A stretch of DNA of 64,000 bases from Kitasatospora sp. DSM 101779 (lineage in GTDB: Bacteria > Actinomycetota > Actinomycetes > Streptomycetales > Streptomycetaceae). Below, in pieces: positions 53,383-61,873 of this stretch. The stretch lies in contig NZ_JAHTIK010000001.1 of the NCBI RefSeq assembly GCF_025655475.1, positions 8,248,606 to 8,312,605 of the forward strand, given 5' to 3'. The number at the start of each line of letters is the position of its first letter. The stretch's first letter is position 1. The notes beneath the pieces were generated by a model, which was not told the DNA's origin, searched no databases, and was given only the letters and a program-made list of their open reading frames with translations. Position numbers and translations under genes: made by a program.

Positions 53383-54027
53383 CTGTCTCCTCCTCGACCC
53401 GAACGTAACGTGAGGCGTGAGCGTGGTGGCTTCGGATTGAATCTGACACCTGGCTCGGCTTCCACCCCGACGATCGGTCTGATCATATGTCTGTCACTGG
53501 AGGTGATGCTCCTCGCTTTCGGCGCCCCTCGAACGCCTGGCCCTGCGCCGTCGAAGTGTTGGTGACCTCCAGTACGCGGCGCGCCCCGGCGCTCGGCGCG
53601 GCTCGCCGACCCGCACCGCTCGTGCCCGACCTGCCGCCTCGTGCGGGCTGCGAGGCCCCGCCGATCAGGATCGCCGTCAACGGTGCGCGCACGGCCTGAC
53701 GGCCCGTCTGCCGAATCTCCGACCGGATACGGACACGCCGGCGAAGAGCCCCGACCGCGGCCCAGTCGGCGAAGCCCCTGGCCGGCCGGACCTGTCCCTC
53801 CACCGGGGCCCGCGGCCATCCATCGGGGCCCGCGGCCGGCACTGGTCCGTCCTGGTCCGTTTGCGGAGCGCACTCGCGTCTCGCGCCCCTGGCGGCCAGC
53901 AGATGGGAGGGTGGTGCGCGATGGGACGGGACCGAGCAGAGTCGCGCCCGGTCGATACCTCACCGGCCCCGTGCCGGGGACCGATCCCACCTGCACGAGG
54001 TGGCATGACGACGAGAGGGCACCGATC
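53383..54027. other. non-coding stretch upstream of DUF4193
   Basis: About 645 bases without a supported gene. A symmetric repeat of GGCCCGCGGCC-type words lies near 53805-53835. I see no promoter I can defend. Confidence 0.35.
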
Positions 54028-54327
54028 TTGGCAACCGACTACGACGCGCCCCGCGACACTGGTGACGGCGTCGCCGACGAGAGTATCGAGGCCCTGAAGG
54101 GCCGGCGGGACGACGAGCAGAGCGCCGTGGTCGACGTGGACGCCGAGGCTGTCGAGGGTCTGGAGCTTCCGGGCGCGGACCTGTCCGGGGAAGAACTCAC
54201 GGTCCAGGTCGTGCCCCTGCAGGAGGACGAGTTCACCTGCATGACCTGCTTCCTGGTCCACCACCGCACCCAGCTCGCGGGCCAGGACAGGCACGGCCAG
54301 CCCGTCTGCCGCGATTGCGCATCCTGA
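54028..54327 (+). CDS. DUF4193 family protein
   Basis: This encodes 99 residues from a TTG at 54028 with GAGAGGG upstream. The start (LATDYDAPRDT-like), the acidic middle (VDVDAEAVEGLELPGADLSG) and the zinc-ribbon-like C-terminus with CMTC and CRDC (EFTCMTCFLVHHRTQLAGQ) are diagnostic of DUF4193, an actinobacteria-specific family. The two CxxC pairs probably bind zinc. Its role is unknown. A hairpin terminator follows. Confidence 0.9.
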   Translation: MATDYDAPRDTGDGVADESIEALKGRRDDEQSAVVDVDAEAVEGLELPGADLSGEELTVQVVPLQEDEFTCMTCFLVHHRTQLAGQDRHGQPVCRDCAS

Positions 54328-54356
54328 GCGCGATTCCCACCGGCCCGCCCGTGGCA

Positions 54357-54385
54357 GGCACCCGGCCGATACGGTCCCGGGTGCC
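54357..54385 (+). terminator. hairpin after the DUF4193 gene
   Basis: GGCACCCGG (54357-54365) pairs perfectly with CCGGGTGCC (54377-54385), 30 bases past the stop. Confidence 0.7.
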
Positions 54386-54849
54386 GCCGCGTGTCCGGGG
54401 CCGGTGTGGCGTATGTCCCCGAGCCGTCTCGCGGTAGCTGCGCTGCACTGAGGCTGGGTGGAGGCCTGGTAATGCCGCGGCCCGGGTGTCCCAAGCCAAC
54501 CCACCGCACCGCCTCCACTGCACCCGCCGCTGCCTCGGGCCCGAGGCGGCGGCGAACCGCAACGACCGGCCGCAGTAGCCCGTCCGCCCCGGCCGCCACG
54601 GGGTCTGGCTCAGCGGGATGAGGGACGGGATCGGGGTGCGGCTCGCCCAGATGTCCGGTAGGGCTCTGATCGGTGGCCCACCGCGAGGCGGCTGGCTTCT
54701 CGGCAGCGGGCCGCTGCACGGGGACGGGGTGGTGGCCACCGGGGCGGATGGAGCGGGCGCCATAGGCTGCCCAGGGCGCTCGCGGCCCCATAGCGCGGCC
54801 GTCGGCAGCGGACGGACGGTCCACCGGGCGCGTGAGTGGATGCCCGGCG

Positions 54850-55140
54850 GTGCAGGGTGCGGCGCGCAGGGTCGACGGTGACGGCGCCGAGCAGTGGCCC
54901 CCAGGCCGGCAGGGGCGGGTAGCACAGGGTCATGGCGGGACCGGCGAAGCCGTGAGGTGCTTCGGGGCTGACCATGTTCTCGGGGCTGTTCCAGCCGAGC
55001 ACACCCAGGAAGCCCCGGGCGGTGAGGAGCAAGGCGCCGAGCCCGGCCGCGACGGTCGCGGCGAGGGGGCGCACCCGCCGGCCGCCGATGAGAGGGGCCC
55101 TGTGGGGAAGAGTGTGGCCCCAACGGCGGGCGAGGCCACA
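54850..55140 (-). pseudogene. membrane protein remnant
   Basis: The minus-strand frame has a plausible membrane-protein segment (WGHTLPHRAPLIGGRRVRPL, then AATVAAGLGALLLTARGFLG and a second helix around PAMTLCYPPLPAWGPLLGA). The WGRxxPRWxPLxGGRRVP pattern occurs in small actinomycete membrane proteins. No start or ribosome site is visible, and both ends are lost in non-coding-looking DNA. Confidence 0.4.
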
Positions 55141-55297
55141 TACCGTGCGTCTGCTGCAAAGGCTGTCCGGCCGCGCCGTGTCTGCCGGTCTCCCTGAGGG
55201 GGCCCGGTGGACGGTACCGGTGCCGCCAGGGAGGTACGCACTGCCCGCGAGGCGGAAATCGCCCCATCTGGTCGGCGACGGCGCAACCAACGACGGC

Positions 55298-55430
55298 GCA
55301 ACCAACGCGGAAACCGGCTCGGTGCTGTTCATCAGCGCTGGAACGGTGAAGAACCACCTCGCGACGGTCCGACGCAAACCGGGCGCCCGCACCCGGGTGG
55401 GAATCGCGGCCTGGGCCTGGCGTGAGGCAC
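55298..55430 (+). pseudogene. LuxR-type response regulator, C-terminal relic
   Basis: The frame reads GSVLFISAGTVKNHLATVRR, then ARTRVGIAAWAWREA. This is the recognition helix and last helix of a LuxR/NarL DNA-binding domain (the normal form would be LFISEGTVKNHLASI-x-RKLGARNRVG). The receiver domain and most of the helix-turn-helix are missing. Confidence 0.6.
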
Positions 55431-55529
55431 CCGGTGAACGGCATCTGTGGCGCAGGGGTGCCCGTTCGCTGGCCGGGCACGACCGCCGAGCCCTCCAGGG
55501 CTATCCGTGCAGTCCTCGACCGGGCCGGT

Positions 55530-55559
55530 TTGAAATCGCCGCCGGACATCAACTAGGCT
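55530..55559 (+). promoter_or_regulatory. principal-sigma promoter of the GntR/ABC operon
   Basis: TTGAAA (55530-55535) and TAGGCT (55554-55559) are separated by 18 bases, in an AT-rich island just upstream of the operon. Confidence 0.6.
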
Positions 55560-55563
55560 TCCA

Positions 55564-55575
55564 TTAATTCATTAA
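55564..55575. promoter_or_regulatory. AT-rich palindrome, probable GntR operator
   Basis: TTAATTCATTAA has perfect TTAAT/ATTAA arms around TC and sits where transcription should start. Such AT-rich sequence is rare in this DNA, and the site precedes a YtrA-type GntR gene, which usually autoregulates. Confidence 0.6.
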
Positions 55576-55605
55576 CACAAGCATGATCGGGCGGGGGAAG
55601 GCGAT

Positions 55606-56037
55606 GTGATCGACTACCGGATCGACCGTGGCAGTGGCGTACCGGCCTACGTGCAGATCATCGAGCAGACCGAACGTGCGCTGCGGATGGGCACCTTGCG
55701 GGTCGGGGACAAGCTGCCCACGGCCAGGGAGGTGGTGGCGGCGACCGCCATCAACCCCAACACCGTGCTGCGGGCCTACCGCGACATGGAACAGGCTGGC
55801 CTGGTCGAACTGCGCCGTGGCCTCGGGACGTTCGTGACGCGGTCGCTCGCCCGGCCCGAAGCGGAGAGCGACTCTCCGCTGCGCCAGAAGGTCGCCGACT
55901 GGGTGGCCCGCGCGCGGGACGCGGGGCTGGAGCGGGCAGATGTCCTCGCCCTGGTCACAGCCGCCCTGGACGTCTACGACAACGAGCACGACAGCACAAC
56001 CCCGGGCGACCGGGAACGAAAGAAGGAGAACGCATGA
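55606..56037 (+). CDS. GntR-family (YtrA type) repressor
   Basis: This encodes 143 residues from a GTG after GGGGGAAGG. A winged helix-turn-helix (VGDKLPTAREVVAATAINPN, then TVLRAYRDMEQAGLVELRRG) is followed by a short helical dimerisation tail of only about 65 residues, as in the YtrA subfamily that controls ABC transporters. Its stop overlaps the ATPase start (ATGA). It likely represses its own operon through the palindrome at 55564-55575. Confidence 0.9.
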   Translation: MIDYRIDRGSGVPAYVQIIEQTERALRMGTLRVGDKLPTAREVVAATAINPNTVLRAYRDMEQAGLVELRRGLGTFVTRSLARPEAESDSPLRQKVADWVARARDAGLERADVLALVTAALDVYDNEHDSTTPGDRERKKENA

Positions 56038-56943
56038 CCGGGCCTGACGCGTCGGCGGCGCTGTGCGCCACGGAGCTGGGATTCCGGCACCGGACGGGGC
56101 AGCTGGGCCCTGCGGGATTGCGAGTTCACCGTGCCTGGCGGTCGTATTACCGCGCTCGTCGGGCGTAACGGCGCCGGCAAGAGCACACTGCTGCACCTGG
56201 CCGGCGGGCTGCTCCGACCCGCCTGCGGGCAGCTGAGTGTGCTGGGAGCGGCCCCCGGCACGTCGGAGGCCCGTGCCCGCGTCGCTCTGCTCACCCAGGA
56301 CAAGCCGCTCTACCCGCGTTTCACCGTGGCGGACACCCTGCTGATGGGCGAGAAGCTGAACTCCTCGTGGGACCGGACGACGGCCGAGCGGATCGTCCGC
56401 GAGGGCGACATCCCGCTCCGCGCCCGCGTCGGTGAGCTGTCCCCCGGGCGGCGCACTCGCGTCGCGCTCGCCCTGGCCCTGGGCAAGCGACCCGAACTCC
56501 TGCTTCTCGACGAACCGTTGGCCGACCTCGACCCCGTGGCACGAGGCGAGATCATGGCGCAGCTGATGGCCGAGGCCGTGGAGCGGGGCATGAGCATCGT
56601 GCTGTCCTCGCACGTCCTGCCCGAGCTTGAGGAGACCTGCGACTGGGTGCTGGTACTGCGGGACGGCCGCGTCGAGCTGAGCGAGGACGTCGAGGTACTG
56701 CGTAGGAGCCATGCCGTACTGACCGGACCCGCCGGCCAGGCCGACATCCTTGCCGGACAGCACACCGTCGTACGGAGCCGCACCGGCGGCAGGCAGCTGA
56801 CCGCCCTGATACGGCAGCGCGGACCGATACGCGGCGACTGGCATATCGAACGGCCCTGCCTGGAGGACATCCTGATCGGCTACCTCCAGGCCGGTGAGCC
56901 GGGGCACCGCAGCCCCGCCGAGCGGACGGAGGCGGCGGCGTGA
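56034..56943 (+). pseudogene. ABC transporter ATPase with a single frameshift near its start
   Basis: The ATG at 56034 overlaps the GntR stop and AAGGAG lies upstream. After 22 residues (ending LGFRHRTG) the frame must shift by one base in the GGGG run at 56096-56099 to continue SWALRDCEFTVPGGRITALV. All later motifs are intact: Walker A GRNGAGKST, Q-loop TQDKPLY, signature ELSPGRRTRVAL (an SPGR variant of LSGGQ), Walker B LLLLDEPLADLDP and H-loop SSHVL. It would power the permease encoded next. The lesion is as likely to be an assembly error as a true mutation. Confidence 0.8.
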
Positions 56944-57896
56944 AGGGCTCCCTCTGGCTCGCATGGCGCCAGCAGCGCGTGTCGGCCGGCATCGGCGCGA
57001 CCGTCCTGCTCGTCGCTGCGGCGATCGCCGCGTACTACCGCTCGGGCATGCTGGACGCCCTGCACAGCGGGCTGTTCGACCACTGCGCCACCGGTCCGCT
57101 GTACTGCACACGGCCCGACACCGGTCTGCCCCTGCTGCTGGACGTCGAGCCGCTGAAGTACCTCGGAGCGCTGAACATCACCCTGCCCGTCATCATCGGC
57201 GTCTTCTGGGGCGCCCCGCTCCTGGGCCGCGACCGGGAACTGGGCACGCACCGCATGGTCCTCGCGCAGGACGTGAGGCGCGGCCAATGGTTCGCCTCCC
57301 GGTTCGCCCTGGCCGCGGTGACCACGATCGCCCTCTCCGGCCTGCTCGCGGGAGTGTTCGCCTGGTGGTGGCGGCCGGCCGCCGATCGGAGTTACGGCCT
57401 GTTCTGGTACGAGAACGCAGCCCTGAGCGGCTCAGGCCCCCGCGTTGTCGCGGCTGCCCTGTTCGGCCTGGCCGCCGGCACCCTGCTGGGTCTGCTGGTT
57501 CGCCGGGTGCTGGCGGCGATGGTCCTGACCCTGCTGGCAACGGGGGTGATGACGCTCCTGCTGGAGTGGACGCACCGGGCCCGGCTGCTGGTCCCGCCGC
57601 ACACTTACGTGAGCGCCGGCAGCATCCCCAAGCCGCCGATGGCCGAGAAGTGGTCGACCGGCGACTACGGCCTGATCACCGCTACCGGCCGCCACGACGA
57701 CGCGATGAGCTGCCCCTTCCCGTCGGGCGCCCAGCTCAAGGAGTGCATGGCGGGACACGGGTACGTGGCCCGCTTCTACCAGGCCAACCCGGCCAGTGAC
57801 TACTGGATCTTCCAGTGGGCCGACACCGCCGTCCTCGGCGCTCTCGCCGCTGGGCTCACGATCGCAACCGTGCTGCTCCTGCGTCGCCGCGTCTGA
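56940..57896 (+). CDS. ABC-2-type transporter permease
   Basis: This encodes 318 residues from a GTG overlapping the ATPase stop (GTGA). About six membrane segments (TVLLVAAAIAAYY, ITLPVIIGVFWGAPLLG, FALAAVTTIALSGLLAG, VVAAALFGLAAGTLLGLL, AAMVLTLLATGVMTLLL and VLGALAAGLTIATVLLL) flank two large outer loops, one with paired Cys (CATGPLYC). This is typical of GntR-regulated ABC exporters in Streptomyces. The substrate is unknown, but such systems often respond to cell-envelope stress. Confidence 0.88.
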   Translation: MKGSLWLAWRQQRVSAGIGATVLLVAAAIAAYYRSGMLDALHSGLFDHCATGPLYCTRPDTGLPLLLDVEPLKYLGALNITLPVIIGVFWGAPLLGRDRELGTHRMVLAQDVRRGQWFASRFALAAVTTIALSGLLAGVFAWWWRPAADRSYGLFWYENAALSGSGPRVVAAALFGLAAGTLLGLLVRRVLAAMVLTLLATGVMTLLLEWTHRARLLVPPHTYVSAGSIPKPPMAEKWSTGDYGLITATGRHDDAMSCPFPSGAQLKECMAGHGYVARFYQANPASDYWIFQWADTAVLGALAAGLTIATVLLLRRRV

Positions 57897-57986
57897 CCGC
57901 GGGACCGCATCGCGACACATCGCCTTCATCCCCTTCCTCTCCTTCATCCCCCACGGGATCCCCTTCTGCACGGAGGTCGCTTCACC

Positions 57987-58790
57987 ATGCCCGCCGACGC
58001 CAAGACACCGAAGAAACTGCGCAACAACCGCGCCGCCCTCACCCACAAGACCGGTTACGCCCTGCGCCACCCCGGCCGCGTCATCCCGTACCTGCGACGG
58101 GCCGGCCGAGACACCTGGCTGCGCCTCAAGCACCCCGACCACGTCGGCTACTACCGCGCCGTGATGGCCTCGGACACCCGCCGCAACCCGGAAGCCGCGG
58201 TCGGCAGCCAGACCCATGACCGCTGGCTGGCACTCGGGCAAATGCAGTTCGACTACCTCATCGGACACGGGCTGCGCCCGGACCACCGCATGCTCGACAT
58301 CGGCTGCGGCAACCTGCGCGGCGGCTGGCGCTTCATCAGGCACCTCCACACCGGCAACTACTACGGCATCGACATCTCGCCCGACATCCTCATGGCCGCC
58401 AAGAAGACCCTCGTCGAGCACCGTATCCAGGACAAGCTGCCGCATCTGACCATCACCGGCGACCTCACCCTGGACTTCCTGCCCGACGACCACTTCGATG
58501 TCGTCCACGCGCACAGCGTCTTCTCCCACTCGCCGCTGGAGGTCATCGACCAGTGCCTGACGCACGTCGGCCGCGTACTGACCGACACCGGGTTCTTCGA
58601 CTTCACCTTCGACCGCACCGAGGGCACCGAACACCAGGTACTGCGCGAGGATTTCTACTACCGCACCGAGACCCTCCTGGACCTGGCGCGGCGGCACGGC
58701 CTGCACGCGCGGTTCATGGAGGACTGGGAGAAGCGCCCGCACGGCCAGTCGAAGATACGTGTCAGCCGCTCGCCCCTGCCCACCGTCTGA
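57987..58790 (+). CDS. class I SAM-dependent methyltransferase
   Basis: This encodes 267 residues; a GGAGG precedes the ATG. A basic N-terminal region is followed by the Rossmann fold with the SAM-binding motif HRMLDIGCGNLRGGWRF and the acidic end YYGIDISPDIL. HAHSVFSHSPLEVIDQCLTH is a common feature of small-molecule or sugar methyltransferases. It begins a three-gene unit with an acyltransferase and a polysaccharide deacetylase, suggesting modification of a surface glycan. The acceptor is not known. Confidence 0.88.
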   Translation: MPADAKTPKKLRNNRAALTHKTGYALRHPGRVIPYLRRAGRDTWLRLKHPDHVGYYRAVMASDTRRNPEAAVGSQTHDRWLALGQMQFDYLIGHGLRPDHRMLDIGCGNLRGGWRFIRHLHTGNYYGIDISPDILMAAKKTLVEHRIQDKLPHLTITGDLTLDFLPDDHFDVVHAHSVFSHSPLEVIDQCLTHVGRVLTDTGFFDFTFDRTEGTEHQVLREDFYYRTETLLDLARRHGLHARFMEDWEKRPHGQSKIRVSRSPLPTV

Positions 58791-58808
58791 ACCGGCTCTG
58801 GTCGCCCC

Positions 58809-59960
58809 ATGCCGTCCGACAGATCGTTTCCCAGACCGCGGAGCGGGCCGGCGCGTCTGGCCGTGATAGACGGGCTCCGCCTGGTGGCAGCGGTCATGGT
58901 GGCCGCGTACCACTTCCTCGGGACACCCACCCCACACTTCTGGGGAAGGACCGAACTTCGGGATTTCACGCCGTTTTTGCATGAGATCAGCCGCTACGGC
59001 TGGCTCGGCGTCGAGTTCTTCTTCGCCATCAGCGGCTTCGTCATCTGCATGAGCTGCTGGGGACGGACTCTCGCACAGTTCACCGTCTCCCGCATCACCC
59101 GGCTCTTCCCCGCCTACTGGTGCGCCGTACTCCTCGTCATCGCGCTCGTCCTGGTCTCGCGGATGGGCCACTGGCCTGTCGCCACCCGCATCGATCCTCG
59201 TACCGTCCTGGGGAACCTGACGATGGCTCCGGGGCCGCTGGGGCTCGAACTGGTTGACGGCGTCAGCTGGACGCTCTGGGTGGAGGCCCGTTTTTACCTG
59301 CTGATGGGCCTGCTGATCGTCTTCGGGCTGTCGTACCGGCGGGTGGTGATCTTCTGCGGAGCCTGGCTCCTGGCCGGTGTCATCACCCTCGAACTCCAGT
59401 CGCCGCTGCTCGACGAATTCGTCCTGTCCCGTTACACCGGCCTCTTCGTCGCCGGAATCGTCCTCCACCTCATGCAGAGGTTCGGACAGAGCCTCCTGCT
59501 GTGGTTGCTGCTGGGCTTCGCCTGGTCCTACGAACTCACCGTGCTCGAACTCCGGGTGGCCGATCACGCCAACGTGCCCCTCGGCGAGAGCCGACCTTCC
59601 TGGGCCGTGAGTGCGGCCGTTCTCACGCTCTGCCTCGGGCTGCTGGCGCTGGCCGGTGTCGGAGGACCGCTGACGACGCTGCGATGGCGCTGGCTGGTCA
59701 CTGCGGGGGGACTCACCTACCCCTTCTACCTCATCCACCAAAGCATCGGAATTCCCATGGCCAAAGGTTTGATCCGGGCCGTCCCGAGGCTGGAACCGCT
59801 GCCCTCGATGGCGGTGTCCGTCGTCTGCGTGCTGGCGCTGTCCCTGCTCATCCACACAACGGTGGAGCGTCGGCTCGGACGCCTGCTGAGGCATCGCCTG
59901 ACGCTCGACATGCGGCTTCAGTCTCCTGCCGTGAAACCGACTCCTGCCCGCACGCGGTAA
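58809..59960 (+). CDS. acyltransferase family 3 (OafA/YrhL-like) membrane protein
   Basis: This encodes 383 residues with about ten membrane segments. The active His region is in the first segment (AVIDGLRLVAAVMVAAYHFL) and the signature GWLGVEFFFAISGFVICMS follows. Family members O-acylate sugars of the cell envelope or secondary metabolites. It lies 18 bases behind the methyltransferase gene and just before the deacetylase gene. Confidence 0.93.
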   Translation: MPSDRSFPRPRSGPARLAVIDGLRLVAAVMVAAYHFLGTPTPHFWGRTELRDFTPFLHEISRYGWLGVEFFFAISGFVICMSCWGRTLAQFTVSRITRLFPAYWCAVLLVIALVLVSRMGHWPVATRIDPRTVLGNLTMAPGPLGLELVDGVSWTLWVEARFYLLMGLLIVFGLSYRRVVIFCGAWLLAGVITLELQSPLLDEFVLSRYTGLFVAGIVLHLMQRFGQSLLLWLLLGFAWSYELTVLELRVADHANVPLGESRPSWAVSAAVLTLCLGLLALAGVGGPLTTLRWRWLVTAGGLTYPFYLIHQSIGIPMAKGLIRAVPRLEPLPSMAVSVVCVLALSLLIHTTVERRLGRLLRHRLTLDMRLQSPAVKPTPARTR

Positions 59961-59991
59961 CCCGGAAAATCCGTCCGAAGAAAGATCTCGC

Positions 59992-60771
59992 ATGCCTCCC
60001 ATCACACGGATGAGACGTTCTCGCCCGCTCATCGCCGTCGCGACAGCGATAGCCGCCGTGCCGGCCATCGCGCTGACGGTCGCCCTGACGGTCACGACCT
60101 ACGACGACACCTCGCCGCGCGCTGCTCGAGCAGAGGCATCGGGATCGGTGGCAGGAAACGTCGACTGCCGCAAGGCGAAGTGCGTGGCCCTCAGCTTCGA
60201 CGGCGGCCCCAGCCCGACCACCCCCAGGCTGCTGGACATCCTCCAGCAAGAGGGTCTGCACGCCACGTTCTTCGTTCAGGGCAAGGGCCACATCGCGAAG
60301 TACCCCGACATCCTGCGTCGCATCTCGGACGAGGGGCACGAGATTGGCAACCACACCTGGAACCACAGGAGGCTGACAGACCTCGACGAGGACGACGTCC
60401 GCCGGGAACTGACCAGTACGCAGGACGCCATCGAGAAGATCATCGGCCTCAGACCCGTTCTGATGCGTCCGCCCGAGGGCCGTACCAACCGCACAGTGGC
60501 GAAAATCTGCCGGGACTTGGGGCTGGCGCAGGTGCTGTGGAGCGTCACGGCGAAGGACTACGAGACGACCGACTCGGCTCTGATCACCAAGAGAGTGCTC
60601 GACCAGACGCACCGCGACGGCATCATCCTGCTGCACGACCTGCACGAGGGGACCGTGCCCGCCGTACCCGGGGTGATCAAGGGGCTCGAACAGCGCGGCT
60701 ACACCATCGTCACGGTGTCGCAGCTGCTCGCCCCTGCCGAGCCCCAGCCGGGCATGGTCTACCGGCCATGA
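59992..60771 (+). CDS. polysaccharide deacetylase-like protein with a substituted metal ligand
   Basis: This encodes 259 residues with an N-terminal membrane anchor or signal (LIAVATAIAAVPAIALTVAL). The NodB fold is clear (VALSFDGGPSPTTP, HATFFVQGKG, HEIGNHTWNHRRL). The metal-binding His pair, H121 and H125, is present. Motif 1 is SFDGGP rather than (T/S)FDDGP, so the second Asp, a metal ligand, is Gly71. RPPYG is RPPEG (159-163), and WSVD is WSVT. Carbohydrate esterase family 4 normally needs these residues, so this protein may be inactive, use other ligands, or bind glycan without cleaving it. It is the third gene of the surface-glycan unit. Confidence 0.85.
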   Translation: MPPITRMRRSRPLIAVATAIAAVPAIALTVALTVTTYDDTSPRAARAEASGSVAGNVDCRKAKCVALSFDGGPSPTTPRLLDILQQEGLHATFFVQGKGHIAKYPDILRRISDEGHEIGNHTWNHRRLTDLDEDDVRRELTSTQDAIEKIIGLRPVLMRPPEGRTNRTVAKICRDLGLAQVLWSVTAKDYETTDSALITKRVLDQTHRDGIILLHDLHEGTVPAVPGVIKGLEQRGYTIVTVSQLLAPAEPQPGMVYRP

Positions 60772-61288
60772 GGGAGCGCCGCGAGCGCGCTCCTGAGCGC
60801 CGCGGGCGAGGCGATCCGTTGGAGACAGATAGAAAAAGGCCGGACTGAGCCAGGTCACGGCTTCGAGGGCTTCGGCTTCTGGCGTCGGGCCGTGCAATGG
60901 GCATGCGCCCGACGTCTCAGAGCCCGGCCGCATGCCGTGGCGCGTCACTTGCCGACCTCCTGCCCCACATGCCGAACAGGATGCCCCGAGCTCCTGGAGC
61001 AGGCAGGCCGAGGCGTGTCAGACGACACCGGGGCGACCGCCGCCAGATCTGACTCCGTTGCCCGCGACGGCACCGATCTCGGCATCGGACAGCCGAACCC
61101 AGATGGCGTGTACGCCCGGCCGCCCGCCCCACAGCTGCGCTGTGCTGGCCCGGCCGGCCGAGCCTTCGGAGACCGGGTGGCTCGTACGGCCGAAAAAATT
61201 CTTCCCCCGCGAGGCAACCCGGCACAGGGGCCAACTGGTTGACCAGGTGTGAAAGACACAAGCACTGCACAGGCACGGTGGCAAGGGC
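60772..61288. other. non-coding stretch upstream of the sigma factor gene
   Basis: No supported gene. A possible SigE-type promoter lies at 61213-61240: GGCAAC and GGTT are 18 bases apart, with a purine-rich leader after. Confidence 0.35.
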
Positions 61289-61873
61289 ATGGTCGGGGCG
61301 AGAGGGAACAACGGCGGCGCACCGGACTTCGAGGAGTTCGTCCAAGCGTGCGGTCCGCGTCTGCTGCGCGTGGCGTGGCTGCTGACCGCGGATGCGCATC
61401 TGGCCGAGGACCTGCTGCAGACCGCGCTGGCCAAGGTCTGGCCCAAGTGGCGCCGGATCGCCACGGAACACCCGGAAGCCTATGTCCGCAAGACGATGGT
61501 CAACACACACGCCTCGTGGTGGCAACGCCGCTGGCGCAGCGAAGTGCCGCACGCCGAGTTGCCCGACCGGGTCGCAGGCGGCGACCCCTTCGCCGGCGTG
61601 GACCTGGAACAGGCTCTGGCGGCCGCCGTACGGCAGCTACCGTCGAGGCAGCGCGCCGTGCTCGTGCTGCGCTACTTCGAGGACCTGTCCGTCGAGGAGA
61701 CCGCGGAGACGTTGCGATGCCGGCCGGGCACCGTGAAAAGCCAGAGCGGCAAAGCCCTCAGAACGCTGCGCGCCCTTCTCGGCGACACCCCCTTCCTGTC
61801 CTCCGACGGTCCCGAATCGCGGCGTGGCCCACAGGCCGCCCTGAGTCGAATCGGAGGACGGCCGCATGCCTGA
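61289..61873 (+). CDS. ECF RNA polymerase sigma factor, SigE family
   Basis: This encodes 194 residues. Sigma2 has ACGPRLLRVAWLLTADAHLA and EDLLQTALAKVWPKW. Sigma4 has AVRQLPSRQRAVLVLRYFED and SVEETAETLRCRPGTVKSQS. This is the SigE-type group common in Streptomyces. It overlaps the next gene by 8 bases, and that gene is probably its regulator. An L,D-transpeptidase gene follows, suggesting a cell-wall stress response. Confidence 0.93.
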   Translation: MVGARGNNGGAPDFEEFVQACGPRLLRVAWLLTADAHLAEDLLQTALAKVWPKWRRIATEHPEAYVRKTMVNTHASWWQRRWRSEVPHAELPDRVAGGDPFAGVDLEQALAAAVRQLPSRQRAVLVLRYFEDLSVEETAETLRCRPGTVKSQSGKALRTLRALLGDTPFLSSDGPESRRGPQAALSRIGGRPHA

